A model generated the notes under the pieces. The model saw nothing but the letters and a program-made list of their open reading frames with translations. It made no database searches and was not told the DNA's origin. A program made the translations under genes and the position numbers. From Morchella semilibera (Eukaryota; Ascomycota; Pezizomycetes; Pezizales; Morchellaceae), in contig WBVU01000021.1 of assembly GCA_009192285.1 (NCBI GenBank), positions 278,995 to 342,994 on the forward strand: 64,000 nucleotides of DNA, given 5' to 3'. This document shows, piece by piece, positions 33,160-44,190 of this stretch; within the stretch, counting starts at the first letter, position 1, and the number at the start of each line of letters is the position of its first letter.

Positions 33160-34417
33160 AGTGTTCCAGCTTCTTGGCATTTGTTCCAATAGTTCGGTAG
33201 GCAATGCACGGTTGTGGTTGTTAGGGAAATGTTAAGCGAGGGTGGGGAGTGCGAGGTGGAGGTTGTCGTCATTAGATTCTAGGAGATTCGATGGCGTGAT
33301 AGATTTGTAATATAATTAGTAGAGATGGTGGGGAGGAATACGAGGTGTGGTTGCGATGGGCTTCTGTGGGTTTCTATGAACTGATGTTTGAGTCATAAGC
33401 GGACTGGTGGAGGAATATTGTTAAATAGGGGGGATGGATGTTTTCCTTAGTTCCTTCTTTCTTTTCTCTCTGTCTCGTCTTCCTGTTATTTCGGTACATA
33501 GGAATCTACTCCTCTTTCTAAAGCCATAGCCTCTAGTACCAAAGACTCTGTCCTCCGATAAAGAGGAACCTCATAGTATCCATTATCGTTCTCGTTGAGG
33601 TCCATTCGGTCCTCACTTTCTCTGCCCTGTGCCCTTGCCCTTGCCTTCGCCGGTGCCTGTGCTTGTGCCTGCCCGGTGTTGTACTTGTCTTCGTCAGTCT
33701 CCTCGTCGCGTAGACTGTGCTCCTCGAGCCTATCTGCGTCATCATTGTCATCTTCTTCTTTGCGTCGGGTTACTCCGTCACACTCACGGAGTAACCCGAT
33801 GCAAAGTAAAAGATGACAATAATAACGCAGAAGAACTCGAGGAGCATAGCCTTCGCGACGAGGAGACCGACGAAGACAGAGACAACACCGGGCAGGCACA
33901 AGCACAGGCACTGGCAAAAGCAAAGGCAAGGGCAAAGACACAAGGATGCAGAGCAGAGAGAGTGAGGAGCGGATGGACCTCAACGAGAACGATGAGAGGT
34001 ACTATGAGTTTACTCCGAAAGAGGACAGAATCTTTGGAGACGAGGAACTATGGCTTTGGAAATAAGAGTATATTGCTATATACCGAAATAACAGGAAGGC
34101 GAAACGAAGAGAAAAGAAAGAAAGAACTAAGGAAAACATCTAAATCCGCTATTTAATACCTCTCCTTCACCAGTCCGCTATGACCAATATATCAGGTCAT
34201 AGAAGCGCATAGAAACCCATCGCAACCACACCTCGTATTCCTCTCCACTATCTTCTCTTAATTATATTACAAATCAATTACGCCATAGAATTTCATAAAA
34301 TATAAAGACAACATCCTCTCCTTATTGCACCCCCTCTCCGCTTAACATATCTTCATTAATTACAACAGCGCTTCGACTACCGAACCCTCAGATCCGATGC
34401 CAAGACGCTGGGACACT
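33160..34417. mobile_element. foldback-family element, complete copy FB4
   Basis: The left arm 33160-33785 and right arm 33787-34417 are inverted repeats meeting almost directly at the centre (TTACTCCGTCA CAC TCACGGAGTAA). The outer ends are AGTGTTCCAGCTTCTTGGCA and TGCCAAGACGCTGGGACACT. Hexamer arrays occur in both arms (near 33625-33670, 33895-33935). No coding capacity for transposition is visible, and no clear target duplication was found. Confidence 0.8.
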
Positions 34418-34559
34418 CCTGTCGAAAACCGAAGGAAAAGTCTATTTGGGATTGCAAATATTGCTGAAATTAAAGTTAGAGAGAAGATCTTTTGATGTGC
34501 AATGGCCTCAGATTGTTACCATCGATGTATTGCATTGCCCATACAGGGCCATACCTCTT

Positions 34560-35249
34560 TACTATTGCGAAACAAAGAAGACTTGAGTTGGCAATTGACT
34601 TTTTAACTAGAGAGTTCAAGATTAGCAAGATATAGTTCTCACCAATGAATGTGCTTTCAACGTTGGTGGTTGTCCTGGAAACATTTGAGTTACAAGGACA
34701 AGTAAGGAAGAGTTTCTTGAAAACTGTCTCATACCGAAGTTTTGCAAATTGGACACTATCATGGTTTGGGAATGTATCGTAAGCGGAAAAAGGAGTATAC
34801 TTGTTATCAGGAATTGTCAGAACTAGGGTAAAACTATGAATGCTCAAAACTACTATGAACATATAATTTGTCCTATTCTTTATCCTTTTTGGCAAAAATC
34901 CAGCAAGGAACTAGAAGGTTATATCCATATCCAGCAAGATAAAGTACATCTTAATAAATCAAAGTCAACTATGGCGGTTTTTCAAGAATTAGGCATGAAA
35001 AATTATATTTTTCCTTGGGCAGCTAACTCCCCAAATGCCAACATTATCGAAGATGTTTGGTTGAAAATGAAGGAAACTATTAACAGAATGTCGCCTAGAC
35101 CTACAACAAATACAGCAATGAAAACAGCTATTCTGGCAGCATAGGATATGATCACGGACGATGTTATCAAAGCATTGGTTGAGACTTTACCTGTCCACTG
35201 GCAGGTCGCTGCTATAAAGACAGCAAATAGAGGCTGCATCCGTTATTGA
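34560..35249 (+). pseudogene. Tc1/mariner-type transposase remnant
   Basis: The last half of a DDE transposase is readable in pieces: LTNECAFNVGG (first catalytic Asp region, with Asn where Asp is usual), RTSKEEFLENCLIPKF, DTIMVWECIVSGKRS, then YIHIQQDKVHLNKS (DNA with Gln-Asp, second Asp region) and PWAANSPNANIIEDVWLKMK (third acidic position in the usual SPDxNPIExxW place). It ends at TANRGCIRY, the usual short tail, before TGA near 35249. Frame changes near 34690 and 34830 and a stop near 35141 show it is dead. Terminal repeats were not found. Confidence 0.75.
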
Positions 35250-35426
35250 TGAAGGGTAGTGGACTGCATAGAATTTTCTATCAAGTTTCTCTTTCCTTTT
35301 TCCTGTCATGTTTTGCTTTTTGTCAAGACTGCGAATATCTGTATCTACAGTAAATGTACTATATATGAGCGTTCCAGTCAAAAATTTGAGAGATCCCTGC
35401 CGTTCCAACTTCACCCCGTAGGCTAG

Positions 35427-35567
35427 TACCGTATTATTCCACTAGAAGAGACCAGTGGCAATCACGTTCCCCACGGCGTAAGCCACAGAAACTAGCATTC
35501 ATTTGAATTGGCTTCCGCTACAATCTTGCCCGAAGAGACCGGTCTCTTCGGGTGGAATAAGACGGTA
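35427..35567. mobile_element. hairpin MITE with a nested perfect palindrome
   Basis: The left end (35427-35453, starts TACCGTATTATTCCAC) is mirrored by the right end (35541-35567, ends GTGGAATAAGACGGTA). A 24-bp perfect palindrome lies at 35529-35552. At 141 bp and non-coding, it fits a small inverted-repeat transposon. Confidence 0.65.
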
Positions 35568-35814
35568 TCCGAAGTGTGTTTGCAGGGCGTGCCATATGTC
35601 TGTCCGGTGTCCATTGGGATTATTTCTCCCCAGATCCTAAAACAAATGGCATGCGATAACAGCCGTGTCCAAAAACGAACCTGCGACCCGAGCTTAGCAA
35701 TCGAGGTTTATGCACGAAATATAATCTACAGCGATGGGGGAAATTATTGTAGAAGTATGGTACGAGTCCTATTGGCTGGGGCAGCCACCTAGACCGTATT
35801 CTTAGGCCCCTGTT

Positions 35815-35948
35815 TCTACTCGCAATTTCATTGCGTTTTTGAACACGACTAATATTGCATACACCCAAAAAAACGCCAAGACTACATTTTTGTATGGCAT
35901 GTAATAGCGGTTGTGTTCAGAAACGTTATGAAGTTGCAAGTACAACCA
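35815..35948. repeat. imperfect inverted repeat, with a third copy nearby
   Basis: ATTGCGTTTTTGAACACGAC (about 35829-35848) mirrors GTTGTGTTCAGAAACGTTAT (about 35911-35930), arms about 46 nt. A third related segment (GCCGTGTCCAAAAACGAACC) occurs at about 35663-35682. Possibly termini of a decayed MITE. Confidence 0.45.
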
Positions 35949-36610
35949 GATACGGCCAAAAGCTATGCCGAGGACATACAGTTTGCTTTCATTTTGGGAC
36001 CGCCACATATCACATTTCTTTCAAGACTATGGGGGTGACGCTTTGGCTCCTACACATAGCTCACAATTGTGACCACCCTTACAAACGACACAAATTCCTA
36101 GGATTCAAGTTGTGGCTTCACGTGGCAGAACCTAACACCGAATACAGTTGTAACTCGATGGAGATTTCAGGCGCCCAGAAAAAAGTCCCCTGCAAATAGT
36201 AATTCTATCCAAAGGTGATTGTTGGCCTAAGGTTTCTAATATTCCAGGTTATCATCGCTCCGACGTTTTCACCCATGATAATAAGTCATCATAAGGAGCC
36301 AAGTAAATAGGTAGTCCAGCTTACCCCGCCAAGAATGTTCAAACCTGCCTTGGTATCAGGTATCCCAGTTCCGAAGTAACGTCCTAGACCAGGTACCATG
36401 TCAGACCTAGAAGGGTGTCAATCGCGCACAAGTGTGTAGGGGGATTTCTGCTGCCAAAGCTACCTCTTAAGATATTTGGTACCAGGTTTTTAATGAACGA
36501 ATTCCACTCCAGGGCACGAGCACCTGGGTCTCCAGATCAATTATCCTCTACTGTTGTGATTGAGGGTCTTCTTGCCATGAAACTTGTCAAATTCGCGACC
36601 TGGACCCAGA

Positions 36611-36731
36611 GTACACGCTTACCAGCATAAGAACCAGAAAATGCGGTTGCTCAGGGCAAGGATAATTTGTATGGAGTGGCGCCGCTCTCTCATACAAATA
36701 ATCCCTGGTTCTTTTGCTGGTAAGCGTGTAT
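36611..36731 (+). mobile_element. MITE family B, copy 1
   Basis: A 117-bp element between TA duplications: starts CACGCTTACCAGCATAAG and ends TTTGCTGGTAAGCGTG. The interior is largely self-complementary (TTTGTATGGAG...CTCTCATACAAA), so a single strand folds into one hairpin. A second copy is at 50940-51067. Confidence 0.82.
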
Positions 36732-36940
36732 TGCGACTTCCAGGAAGATTGTCAGTTGTCAAAATCCTTTGCTCGTGAAAAAATGTTAGGGCGTTTGCAA
36801 CATGTTCCCATTTACGTGGTGCTTCACCAAATACAAGCCCATACACCAACACTGGGCGCAATGTGTAGGATGGCTAGATTGGGAACTCGAATATTTCTAC
36901 ACTCTGTCCACCTCGGGGGCAACATCGCAATAGAGCGTGT
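36732..36940 (+). repeat. left arm of a 2.4-kb inverted-repeat structure
   Basis: GCGACTTCCAGGAAGATTGT onward is repeated in reverse at 39193-38985 with kept blocks (GTTCCCATTTACGTGGTGCT, AGATTGGGAACT, TCGGG). The arms are about 200 bp and moderately diverged. The left arm begins at the edge of MITE B. Confidence 0.7.
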
Positions 36941-37065
36941 TGGCCACACTCATATTTTCAAATTTTGAGTTCAAATTTTGAGCTCTTGGCGGGCTATCCG
37001 CACCAAAACCAGTCGCCAAGAACTAAATATTTAGGCTCAGAAGTTGTTGGCCAATACGCTCTATT
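36929..37065. mobile_element. MITE with AATAGAGCG ends
   Basis: The left end AATAGAGCGTGTTGGCCA is mirrored by TGGCCAATACGCTCTATT at the right. If the inner GAGCG/CGCTC are the true ends, the flanks are TA on both sides. 137 bp, no coding content. Confidence 0.65.
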
Positions 37066-37223
37066 AAGGACCTTTTCCAGTTACTAAGAACAACAGAGCC
37101 AATCACGAACCCACAACAATTACCATAGAAGGCTAGTGAGTGATAGCTGAAAGGGGGAAGTCGCGAATTTGACAAAAGTCATCCGCCGGCCAATGCGGAC
37201 AGATACCACTGCTACACGTTGAG

Positions 37224-37305
37224 TTGGTTGCAATCCATAGGTTGAGTAAAAAAACACCTCTAGAGGTGGTTATTTTATTAGGCCCGATCCATAGACTGCA
37301 ACCAA
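37224..37305. repeat. short hairpin repeat with internal palindrome
   Basis: TTGGTTGCAATCCATAG and its mirror CTATGGATC..CAACCAA-type right arm enclose the perfect palindrome CACCTCTAGAGGTG. Confidence 0.5.
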
Positions 37306-37733
37306 TATATGGATTTTTGTGTCAACCAAACAGACTCTTACTCGCCAGACCTTGTGATCTATGTATTGTACAGCAACTGTTGCGCAGCGAGCCTGTCCGC
37401 CCAAGATCATTGATTATCACTCGATGATCAGCGGCGACCAAAGTTGACTTGAACCCTCCGCGCGACGGATAGATAAGAAACCTTACCTAGTTAGACGTGG
37501 GAGGAAGCATTGCATAGCAGCCTTTGCCCACTGTGATGCATGGGGCGGACAGCTCACACACTATCCGCTTGGCATGGATGCTTCCTGATACGGTGCATTG
37601 ATCTGGGTCTCGAGGCCTGGCCCTGCGATCGAGCGTAGAGTACAGTCTCTGCAATCTAAACATCCCCTTCTGTCCATATCTTACTATCCGAGACTAGTGA
37701 ACAGGCCATGGCTCCCGCCACAAGGCCCCCGCC

Positions 37734-37882
37734 ATGTCTTCGCCTGTTTTCAGGACCTTGCGAAAACTTGATTCTGTAACGCTTGTCACCCCTCCTTCAG
37801 CAGGTTCTTTCCCGCACGGAGCAGCTTTGTTCTCTTTTGGCAGTGTGACAGCAATCATAGCTAGCCCCTTGAATATCTCCAT
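37734..37882 (+). repeat. dispersed repeat C, copy 1
   Basis: Shares with copies at 38559-38733 and 56436-56640 (both reversed) the blocks ACGCTTGTCACCCCTCCTTC, TTTGGCAGTGTGACAGC and GAATATCTCCA. Non-coding, no terminal repeats recognised. Confidence 0.75.
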
Positions 37883-38558
37883 GAGCCAACCTCTCGCTCT
37901 CTTTACCCCTCACCCTCACCCTCACCCCCCACGTCACCACTCCAGAGCAGCCACACCAAATTTCCCATTGCGGCCCTGAAGCCACAGGATGACAGGTCAA
38001 ATTCACAGCCTGCCTGTTTGAGCTAACCAAGTGGGTAGCACTTGTTTTTGATTGGGTCTATGGCTATCCACCAGCTCAGTGCGTGCACGATCCAGGCTGC
38101 GAGATTGACCGTGAGAGTTCGCACTGTAAACGTTCTTTTTGCTAGGCCTTGTTCCTCGCCCTGTCTACGAGTTTCCACGCGAGCCCTCAGGTTATGTATG
38201 TATGGGAGGGTATGTACCCCAAGGGGAGTTTCGAATTTGTGAGCTTCATGTTGCTGGGCCTTGACTGAGGATAACACCAACGTGAGGGTCTCTATTACCA
38301 AAAGAGGCACACACTGAGATTACATGCCATGTCCTCGCTATCAATCGAACCCCAACGGTGGCAGTCAGCCGACTCCAGTAGAACACGCCAGCCGCATTAC
38401 CAGCGATAGGCCCCTCCGCGGGAGGGCCACCCACACGCCCTAGGAGGATGCAGGCGAGTTAGAAGCGGCCGTTTGGGTGCCTGCCACAAAGTCTAGCACT
38501 CTAGCGAGCAACATCCACCCAGCTTACTCGTGGCCCTAGAACGCCACGGAAGCACCAG

Positions 38559-38733
38559 TCTTCGCTTGTTACCACTTATTAGCGTGGAGATATTCAACTG
38601 GCTAGCTACGGTTGTGGCTGTCACACTGCCAAAGAGAACAAACCTGCTCCAAGCAAGAAAGGATCTGCTGAAGGAGGGGTGACAAACGTGACAGAATCAG
38701 GTTTTGCAAGGTCTTGAAAGCAGACGAAGACAT
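38559..38733 (-). repeat. dispersed repeat C, copy 2
   Basis: Reversed relative to copy 1. It contains GCGTGGAGATATTCAAC, GGCTGTCACACTGCCAAAGA and GATCTGCTGAAGGAGGGGTG. It and copy 1 lie symmetrically inside the inverted arms at 36732 and 39193. Confidence 0.78.
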
Positions 38734-38984
38734 ACAGATTGGAGTCTGTCGACTGCTGCCGCCCGAGGCGGTGCCCGAGATGGATAGCAAGATCTGCCGA
38801 CCCTCAACACGCCCTCTGCACGATATCCCCGAGGGATCCTTTACTCGGTGGGGGAAACGGCACTTCCCAAAACCGACGCTTGGTGCAAAATCTCTGAATA
38901 CTGCGCAGCGGGGCGAGCAGAAGCCACCAACTCTCCTTCTTAGCGAGGCGGCGCCGACAAACGAAGAGATACGACTCCCGCGTG

Positions 38985-39193
38985 TTAGATATTGCGATTT
39001 CCTAGTCAGTTCCCGAGGCCAACAGAGGAAAAAAATATTCAAGTTCCCAATCTGGCCTAGACAATGCGCCCGGCTTGTATCTGGTGAAGCACCACGTAAA
39101 TGGGAACATATCCAACATCCATGTTACAAACGCACTAACACCTTTCCACAGGCAAGGAATTTTGACAACTGACAATCGTCCTGGAAGTCGCAA
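38985..39193 (-). repeat. right arm of the 2.4-kb inverted-repeat structure
   Basis: Mirror of 36732-36940; ends CCTGGAAGTCGC at 39181-39192. Arms plus the inverted repeat-C copies inside them suggest one decayed foldback-like element. Confidence 0.7.
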
Positions 39194-41282
39194 TAACTCC
39201 TCCAAGACTGCGGAAAACCTATTCAATCAGCATATCCCCCCGTGGTAAGCCTCCAGCGCACATACCTGTTAGTTCTACGCACCCATCGTTCCCACTTTTC
39301 CTCCCGCCAACGAATGACAAGGCCGAGTGATATGCCGTGATTCAACCCTTCGACAATGTTTACCGTCCTCGCAAACGCCCATGTCGGGGGGAAATAACGG
39401 CCCTAGGCCACCTGTGTAAACGCGGCTCGACATCTCCCGCAAACAGCGCCGAATTATCTCCATCACCCCGACCCCTTTCCATGTCCAGCCCACGAGCATT
39501 CCCGGCGCCAAACACACCCGTTGCCAGCCCGCAGTGCAGTGAGTCAGGGGGGCTGAGTCACCCTTGAGTCACCCAAGTGGGGCCCTCGCTTATAGATGGG
39601 CACGCCCACATCGCCATTGTTAGCTCGCACCTGCACCCTCAGAAAACGCGTTTTTCAGCCTCTAGTCGCCGGGTTTTTTCCCGCTGGTGGGTGGGAAGGT
39701 GTGTGCCCTGTGGGCACTTGTGGGTAGGGGCCAAGGGGTTTTTTTTCTACAAGTGCGGGTGCACGGCGGGTTGGTTGGGACTTGCGCGGTGGAATCGGGC
39801 GGCATTTTCGGGGCAATGTGGGTTCTCCACGGGTTGCTTTGGTTTGGCGTCAACTACAGGACGGCTATGGAAAACATTTCTACCACCACCACCACCACCA
39901 CCACTACCAGAAAAAAAAAGACATGCTCCCTCCTACCAGAGTCGAACTGGTGACCAACGGATCATTGCAGTAATTACAGCCCGGCGTGTTCGTGATGGTA
40001 TGTTCTGTCAACCCCTCCCCAAGCTATCACTAAGACTGACAAGACGAACCCTCGCCTCGGCGCCCAATTTCAAACCCAAGAAATCACCCACGATGTCAAC
40101 AAACATACTTCCCAGTTCGTCGATGGTCAATGACGTGGATACCCCCCGCAGCCAACATGTGCCTGGACTCGCGCGGAAGCACGGGGCCTCACTCGGTTAT
40201 CAGTGTCAGAGCTTGTGGCGGAGAAGACCTCTTGGTCGGTTGAGTGGAAGCTGGGTTGGCATCTCTATTGCTATAGTGGACTGTCGCTGCGAGAGAGGAG
40301 ACTGGGCTACCTCCAGGCTTCAATTGATCTTGCGGTTGAATCAACGCAGCAGAGTTCCTCTAGACTGATAATCTAATCCCGCGGCCAATGACGTGGTCGA
40401 GTCTAGAACTGCTCCAGCCACACCCTTCCTTATCGATACCGCCCAAACAGGCAACGCGGCTGGGCATCTCTTCCGGTCGGGCCGGCTGAATTTGCGATAT
40501 CATTTATTTATTTATTCCCCTTCACAACAACAACAAATAAAGTTCCCTATCCGGTCTAGCACTCCCATGCTAACGGCCGACCGCTGTCACTACGTAATAC
40601 ACTAGGAGGATTACTACGAGCGAGAGTGAGTAGTGAGTGAGGGAGAGAGGGAGGGAGGGAGGGAGAGCTGGGGGTGGGCACTCGGTTATCGCCCGGACAC
40701 ACAACCGAGGCTAAGAGAGCGAGAGTGAGGAGTCGCACAAGATCCGTTGCGGGGTATCGCTAATAGATCTAGGATTATCACCATCAACAACCGAGCGATA
40801 AGATTAGATCTGATTAGATTGGCGAGCCCTCTCTCTCTCGTTTCTCAACTCCTCCCCCCGAATCTCTCTCAAACCACCACCGCCAACCGTAGAATATCTC
40901 TCTCCGTATCCTTCTGGAATCCCTGACCTTCTCAAACACCGGATAACGTCATGGCCCCCTCACGCCCGCCCAATCCAGCCACACCCCGCCAGATGTGATA
41001 TGTGACAGCTCACATCTACACTCCACTCACGGGAAATATTGAATCTGCAGCAAACGCTCTCCCCCTCAGTAGAACCCGGGAAATATCAGTCCGTTTTGTT
41101 GTTGTGTTGCCTCAGTCAGTACCCGGGTGCATTCATCATCACACCACCTCCGCATCGATCACGCCGGCCTACCACAGCGCCGTATATATAACTATATATA
41201 TTACCCCCCCCCCACCCCGGTCACCCACACCACCCACCCCCTCTTCTCCCCTCTTTTCACCCTCCCCCTCCCCTCGCCCTCC
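39194..41282. other. non-coding upstream region with a tRNA-like fragment and purine tracts
   Basis: Holds a CCA-triplet run (39882-39905), the tRNA-like fragment at 39927-39986, a GAGG-rich purine tract (40617-40670) and CT-rich DNA (40830-41280) leading into the next gene. The open frame at 39577-40368 has no recognisable features and is probably chance. Confidence 0.5.
39927..39986 (-). tRNA. tRNA-like 3' half (fragment)
   Basis: On the minus strand the end shows a good T arm (ACCAG-TTCGACT-CTGGT) and a 3' acceptor strand AGGAGGGA, preceded by CGGGCTGTAATTACTGCAATGATCCG, which could be an anticodon arm with a short intron. The matching 5' acceptor (CCCTCCT) and a D arm are not present upstream. 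Read as a truncated tRNA or tRNA-derived repeat; the amino acid is uncertain (GTA anticodon possible). Confidence 0.4.
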
Positions 41283-43522
41283 ATGAAAGACATCGCACCA
41301 GCAAACATGTACCTCCTCTACACGCTAATCGCCCTCCTCCTGATCCTGCCCGAGCTCCCGCACCTCTTCAGCTACCTCTGCGCGCTCGCCAGCGGCACCA
41401 CCCCCCTCCTCGGCGCGCAGGCGCTCTTCTGTGTCCTCGTTGTGGTCGCGCCGGCGCCACGGGTGTGGGTGGGCCTGCGCTGGGCCTGGCGGCTCCTGGG
41501 GTACGTTCTCTCCTTTCCCCCCTCTGTGCTGGCTGACGGGTGATATAGCGCTGTCGCGCGGTCGACGGCTCGCATTTACAGGTTGTGCTTTGACCGCGGC
41601 GCAAAGAAGCCTGTCGACTCAGGGCTCCGAATCGTCCCGACGCCGATCCCAATCTACCGCCCGCCGCCGCCGCCAGCGCAGCAGAAACCAAGGAGCAGCG
41701 CTGGCATGATGGCGCGCGGGGCTCAAGGGTACCACCCACCACTGCTCACCTACCCGTACCAGTGCGCGATTACATGGCTAGCCGGCTGTCTGGCTGCATG
41801 TAGTGAGCGGCAGCTAACGTCGGCGCGGTTGATCTAGAGCTACATGTAGAATCCCCGCACCCACGGCGCCCAGCAACTTCCAACCGCAGCACCGCCCCAC
41901 CATCTACCGCCCCGCCCCCCCACCACCCAACGAACCCCGCCGCCAATCCAGCTTCGCGCCCGCCCCCACGCCCATCCCCGCCTACTACCCATACACCCCC
42001 GCACCCCCCACACCCCAGCGCATCCCCGTCGCCGCCGACTTCTACAGCACCACGCACGTCTACGCAACAATGCGCCAGCGCCTGCTACTAACCCAATACA
42101 CGCACCATCCCGCGCCCCCCCCGCGCCCGCAGCAGTGCCGCGCAGGGTCCGGGTGCGTGCTCGGCGGGTACGGGCGGTGCACATACACGCACACGCACCA
42201 TATCCACATCCAGGACAAAGGCCGGGTGCTGAGTCCGCAGCGCGGGGGCGCGCGGGTCGAGAAGGGGCGGCGGCGGACGTCGCCGGTGCCGAGGGAGAGG
42301 CAGCAGCGGGTGGAGGTGGACACGCGGGTGGCCGTGTGTGGTGCTGTCGTGGGCCGGGAAGCCTTGCGTGTGGAGGACGCAGCAGGAGACAAGACCGACG
42401 GCGACCTAATGGAGCTCGACACCCCCCCGTCCGCGGCGAGCAAAGGGGCAGAGAACGTCTGGGAGAGTGCCTGGCGGGCCATGAAGGCTGCCACGCGCGG
42501 GCGCCTGCGCCGCCTGCCCCCCCCCCCCGCGAAGACACCTGCAGTGAAGAAGGCCGGGACAGCAGCCGTGCAGAAGGCGAAAGGGTCGGGACTGGTGGTG
42601 GCGGGGAGGCTGCAGCAGCATGCTTGTGTGGAGGGGCGGGTCGTGAAGCCGAAGGCGGCTGTGAAGGCGGGTATGAAGCGTGGGGGGGTCAAGGTGGTTA
42701 AGCCTGCACTGAGGCGGATGGAGGTTGAGGTGGACATGGATCTGGGGGAGGAGGTCGAGATGGAGAAGGAGAACATGAGGCCGCAGGTTGCGACCATCCT
42801 ACCACCTGCACCTGCACCGGCACCTCCACTAGCTCAAGCTCAAGTTCCAGTTCCAGCTCCAGCTCCAGTTCCAGTTCCTGCTCCCGCACACGTACCCGCG
42901 CCCGCGCCTACGGCCATGCTCCCACCACCCCGCCCACCCCCCACCCACCACCAAAGCCTACCAGCCCCCCCACCGCCAGCCCCCCCGCCACCAGCCCCCA
43001 CTACAATGCGATCTCTCGCCCCACCCCCAGCGGCAGAAGCAGAAGCAGACGACGCCGGCTACGACTCCTTCGACGAAGAATACAACGCCAGTGTAGCGGC
43101 CGAGCGCGCCAGCCTCGCAGCAAAGCCGCAGAAAGCGCCAACACTAAACTCCCTGCTCAACCCGGCCCCCATGGCCCCCATGACTGTACATGCAGCGCCG
43201 TCAACGACGCCACACAAGAAGGTAGCCCGCTGGCTGGAGCCCCTGCCCGACCCGCCGGTCGCCAAGACGCCGGTTGTGACGATGACGAGGCTGCCGCCGG
43301 TGGGGCCTGGGGGTATTGCGGTGAGGACCACCAAGGTGGGGCCTGATGCTGTGAAGGCACGCGTGCAGGCGAGACAGAAGAGGTTGGATCGGGATGGTAC
43401 GTGTTCTTTTTTTTTCTCCCCTGTTTTTCTTTTTTGGTGGATGGACGGGAGGGTCAAGCTAGGGGTGGTGAGATTGGTATGCAGGCTAACGGGTGCGCTG
43501 GGGGATAGATCCAGATCGATGA
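41283..43522 (+). CDS. proline-rich protein with N-terminal membrane segments, four exons
   Basis: Exons 41283-41500, 41582-41728, 41850-43396 and 43509-43522 join in one frame (642 codons, 641 residues). Donors are GTACGT, GTACCA and GTACGT; introns 1 and 3 have CTGAC/CTAAC-like branch sites. The start MKDIAPANMYLLYTL leads into a hydrophobic segment (LLYTLIALLLILPELPHLF) and a second (AQALFCVLVVVAPAP), followed by WVGLRWAWRLLG. The rest is cytosolic-type low complexity: Pro-rich stretches, a basic middle (KKAGTAAVQKAKGSG, RRMEVEVDMDLGEE), poly-Pro/Ala (PAPAPVPVPAPAH), then an acidic patch (AGYDSFDEEYNAS) and a more ordered C-terminus (KKVARWLEPLPDPP, VKARVQARQKRLDRD). A short signal-anchor plus adaptor role is possible. 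I do not recognise a family. Exon 4 is the least certain part. Confidence 0.65.
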
Positions 43523-44155
43523 AGTACGTTTGTGGTCCACTATGCGATGGAGTCCGGAAACAAAGAGAAAGGGGGAAAAGAAAAGATCAAGAGATGGAAA
43601 GTCCAGATAGGCTCCTTCGTTTCTTTTTCTATCTCTCCTCTATTTCCAATTACTTGTATTATCCTTGATGTACCCACGCGGCCATGAGTCGCACAAGTAT
43701 ACCCCTCCCCTCCCGACCCAAGCGCCGCACTCCGCTCACCCCCCGCTCCCGCTCCGTCACCCCCCTCCCAGCCAGCCAGCCCGGCGCACCACTTACCTAC
43801 TGACCCCCCACCCCTAACCGTTCCTGAATCATCCCTCTCCCCACGCAGCTGCACCTAGGCGCTTCACGTCACCGCCAGTTGGGCGCACACAGCACAGCAC
43901 AGCAACGCAGCAGAGCAGCGCGGAGCGGAGCATACGACGGGGTCTACGGTGCGCTCACAGCGCGGCAGGAGCGGAGCGCGGAAGGAATGTATGTTGCCTG
44001 TGTCCCTCTCCCTTCGTTTCCCCTGCTAGCGGTTGTGGCGTTGGGCTGGGCGGGTGCTGACGGGTTTACATCGTGCGTTGGTGAAGAGGTGGGTGGGTGG
44101 GTGGGTGGGTAAGTAGGGGCGGCCTGTGAGCAGACGGTATTCCATTGTTGTGTGC

Positions 44156-44160
<5 letters not shown>

Positions 44161-44189
<29 letters not shown>
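44161..44189. repeat. TGC/CTG trinucleotide run
   Basis: About ten perfect TGC units in non-coding, GC-rich DNA downstream of the proline-rich gene. Confidence 0.9.

Positions 44190-44190
<1 letters not shown>

Noticed and set aside
33486-34156. Reading frames on both strands with AQAQA-type repeats
   Set aside because: Produced by the GGCAAR/GGCACA hexamers in the arms of FB4.
38335-38400. tRNA-like sequence around AATCGAACCCCAACGG
   Set aside because: The T-arm stem does not pair and no acceptor match was found.
39577-40368. 263-codon open frame
   Set aside because: No recognisable motif, mixed composition, overlaps a tRNA-like fragment and CCA repeats.
41840-42797. Long minus-strand frames opposite the proline-rich gene
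   Set aside because: GC-rich shadow frames; the plus-strand splice model explains the region.
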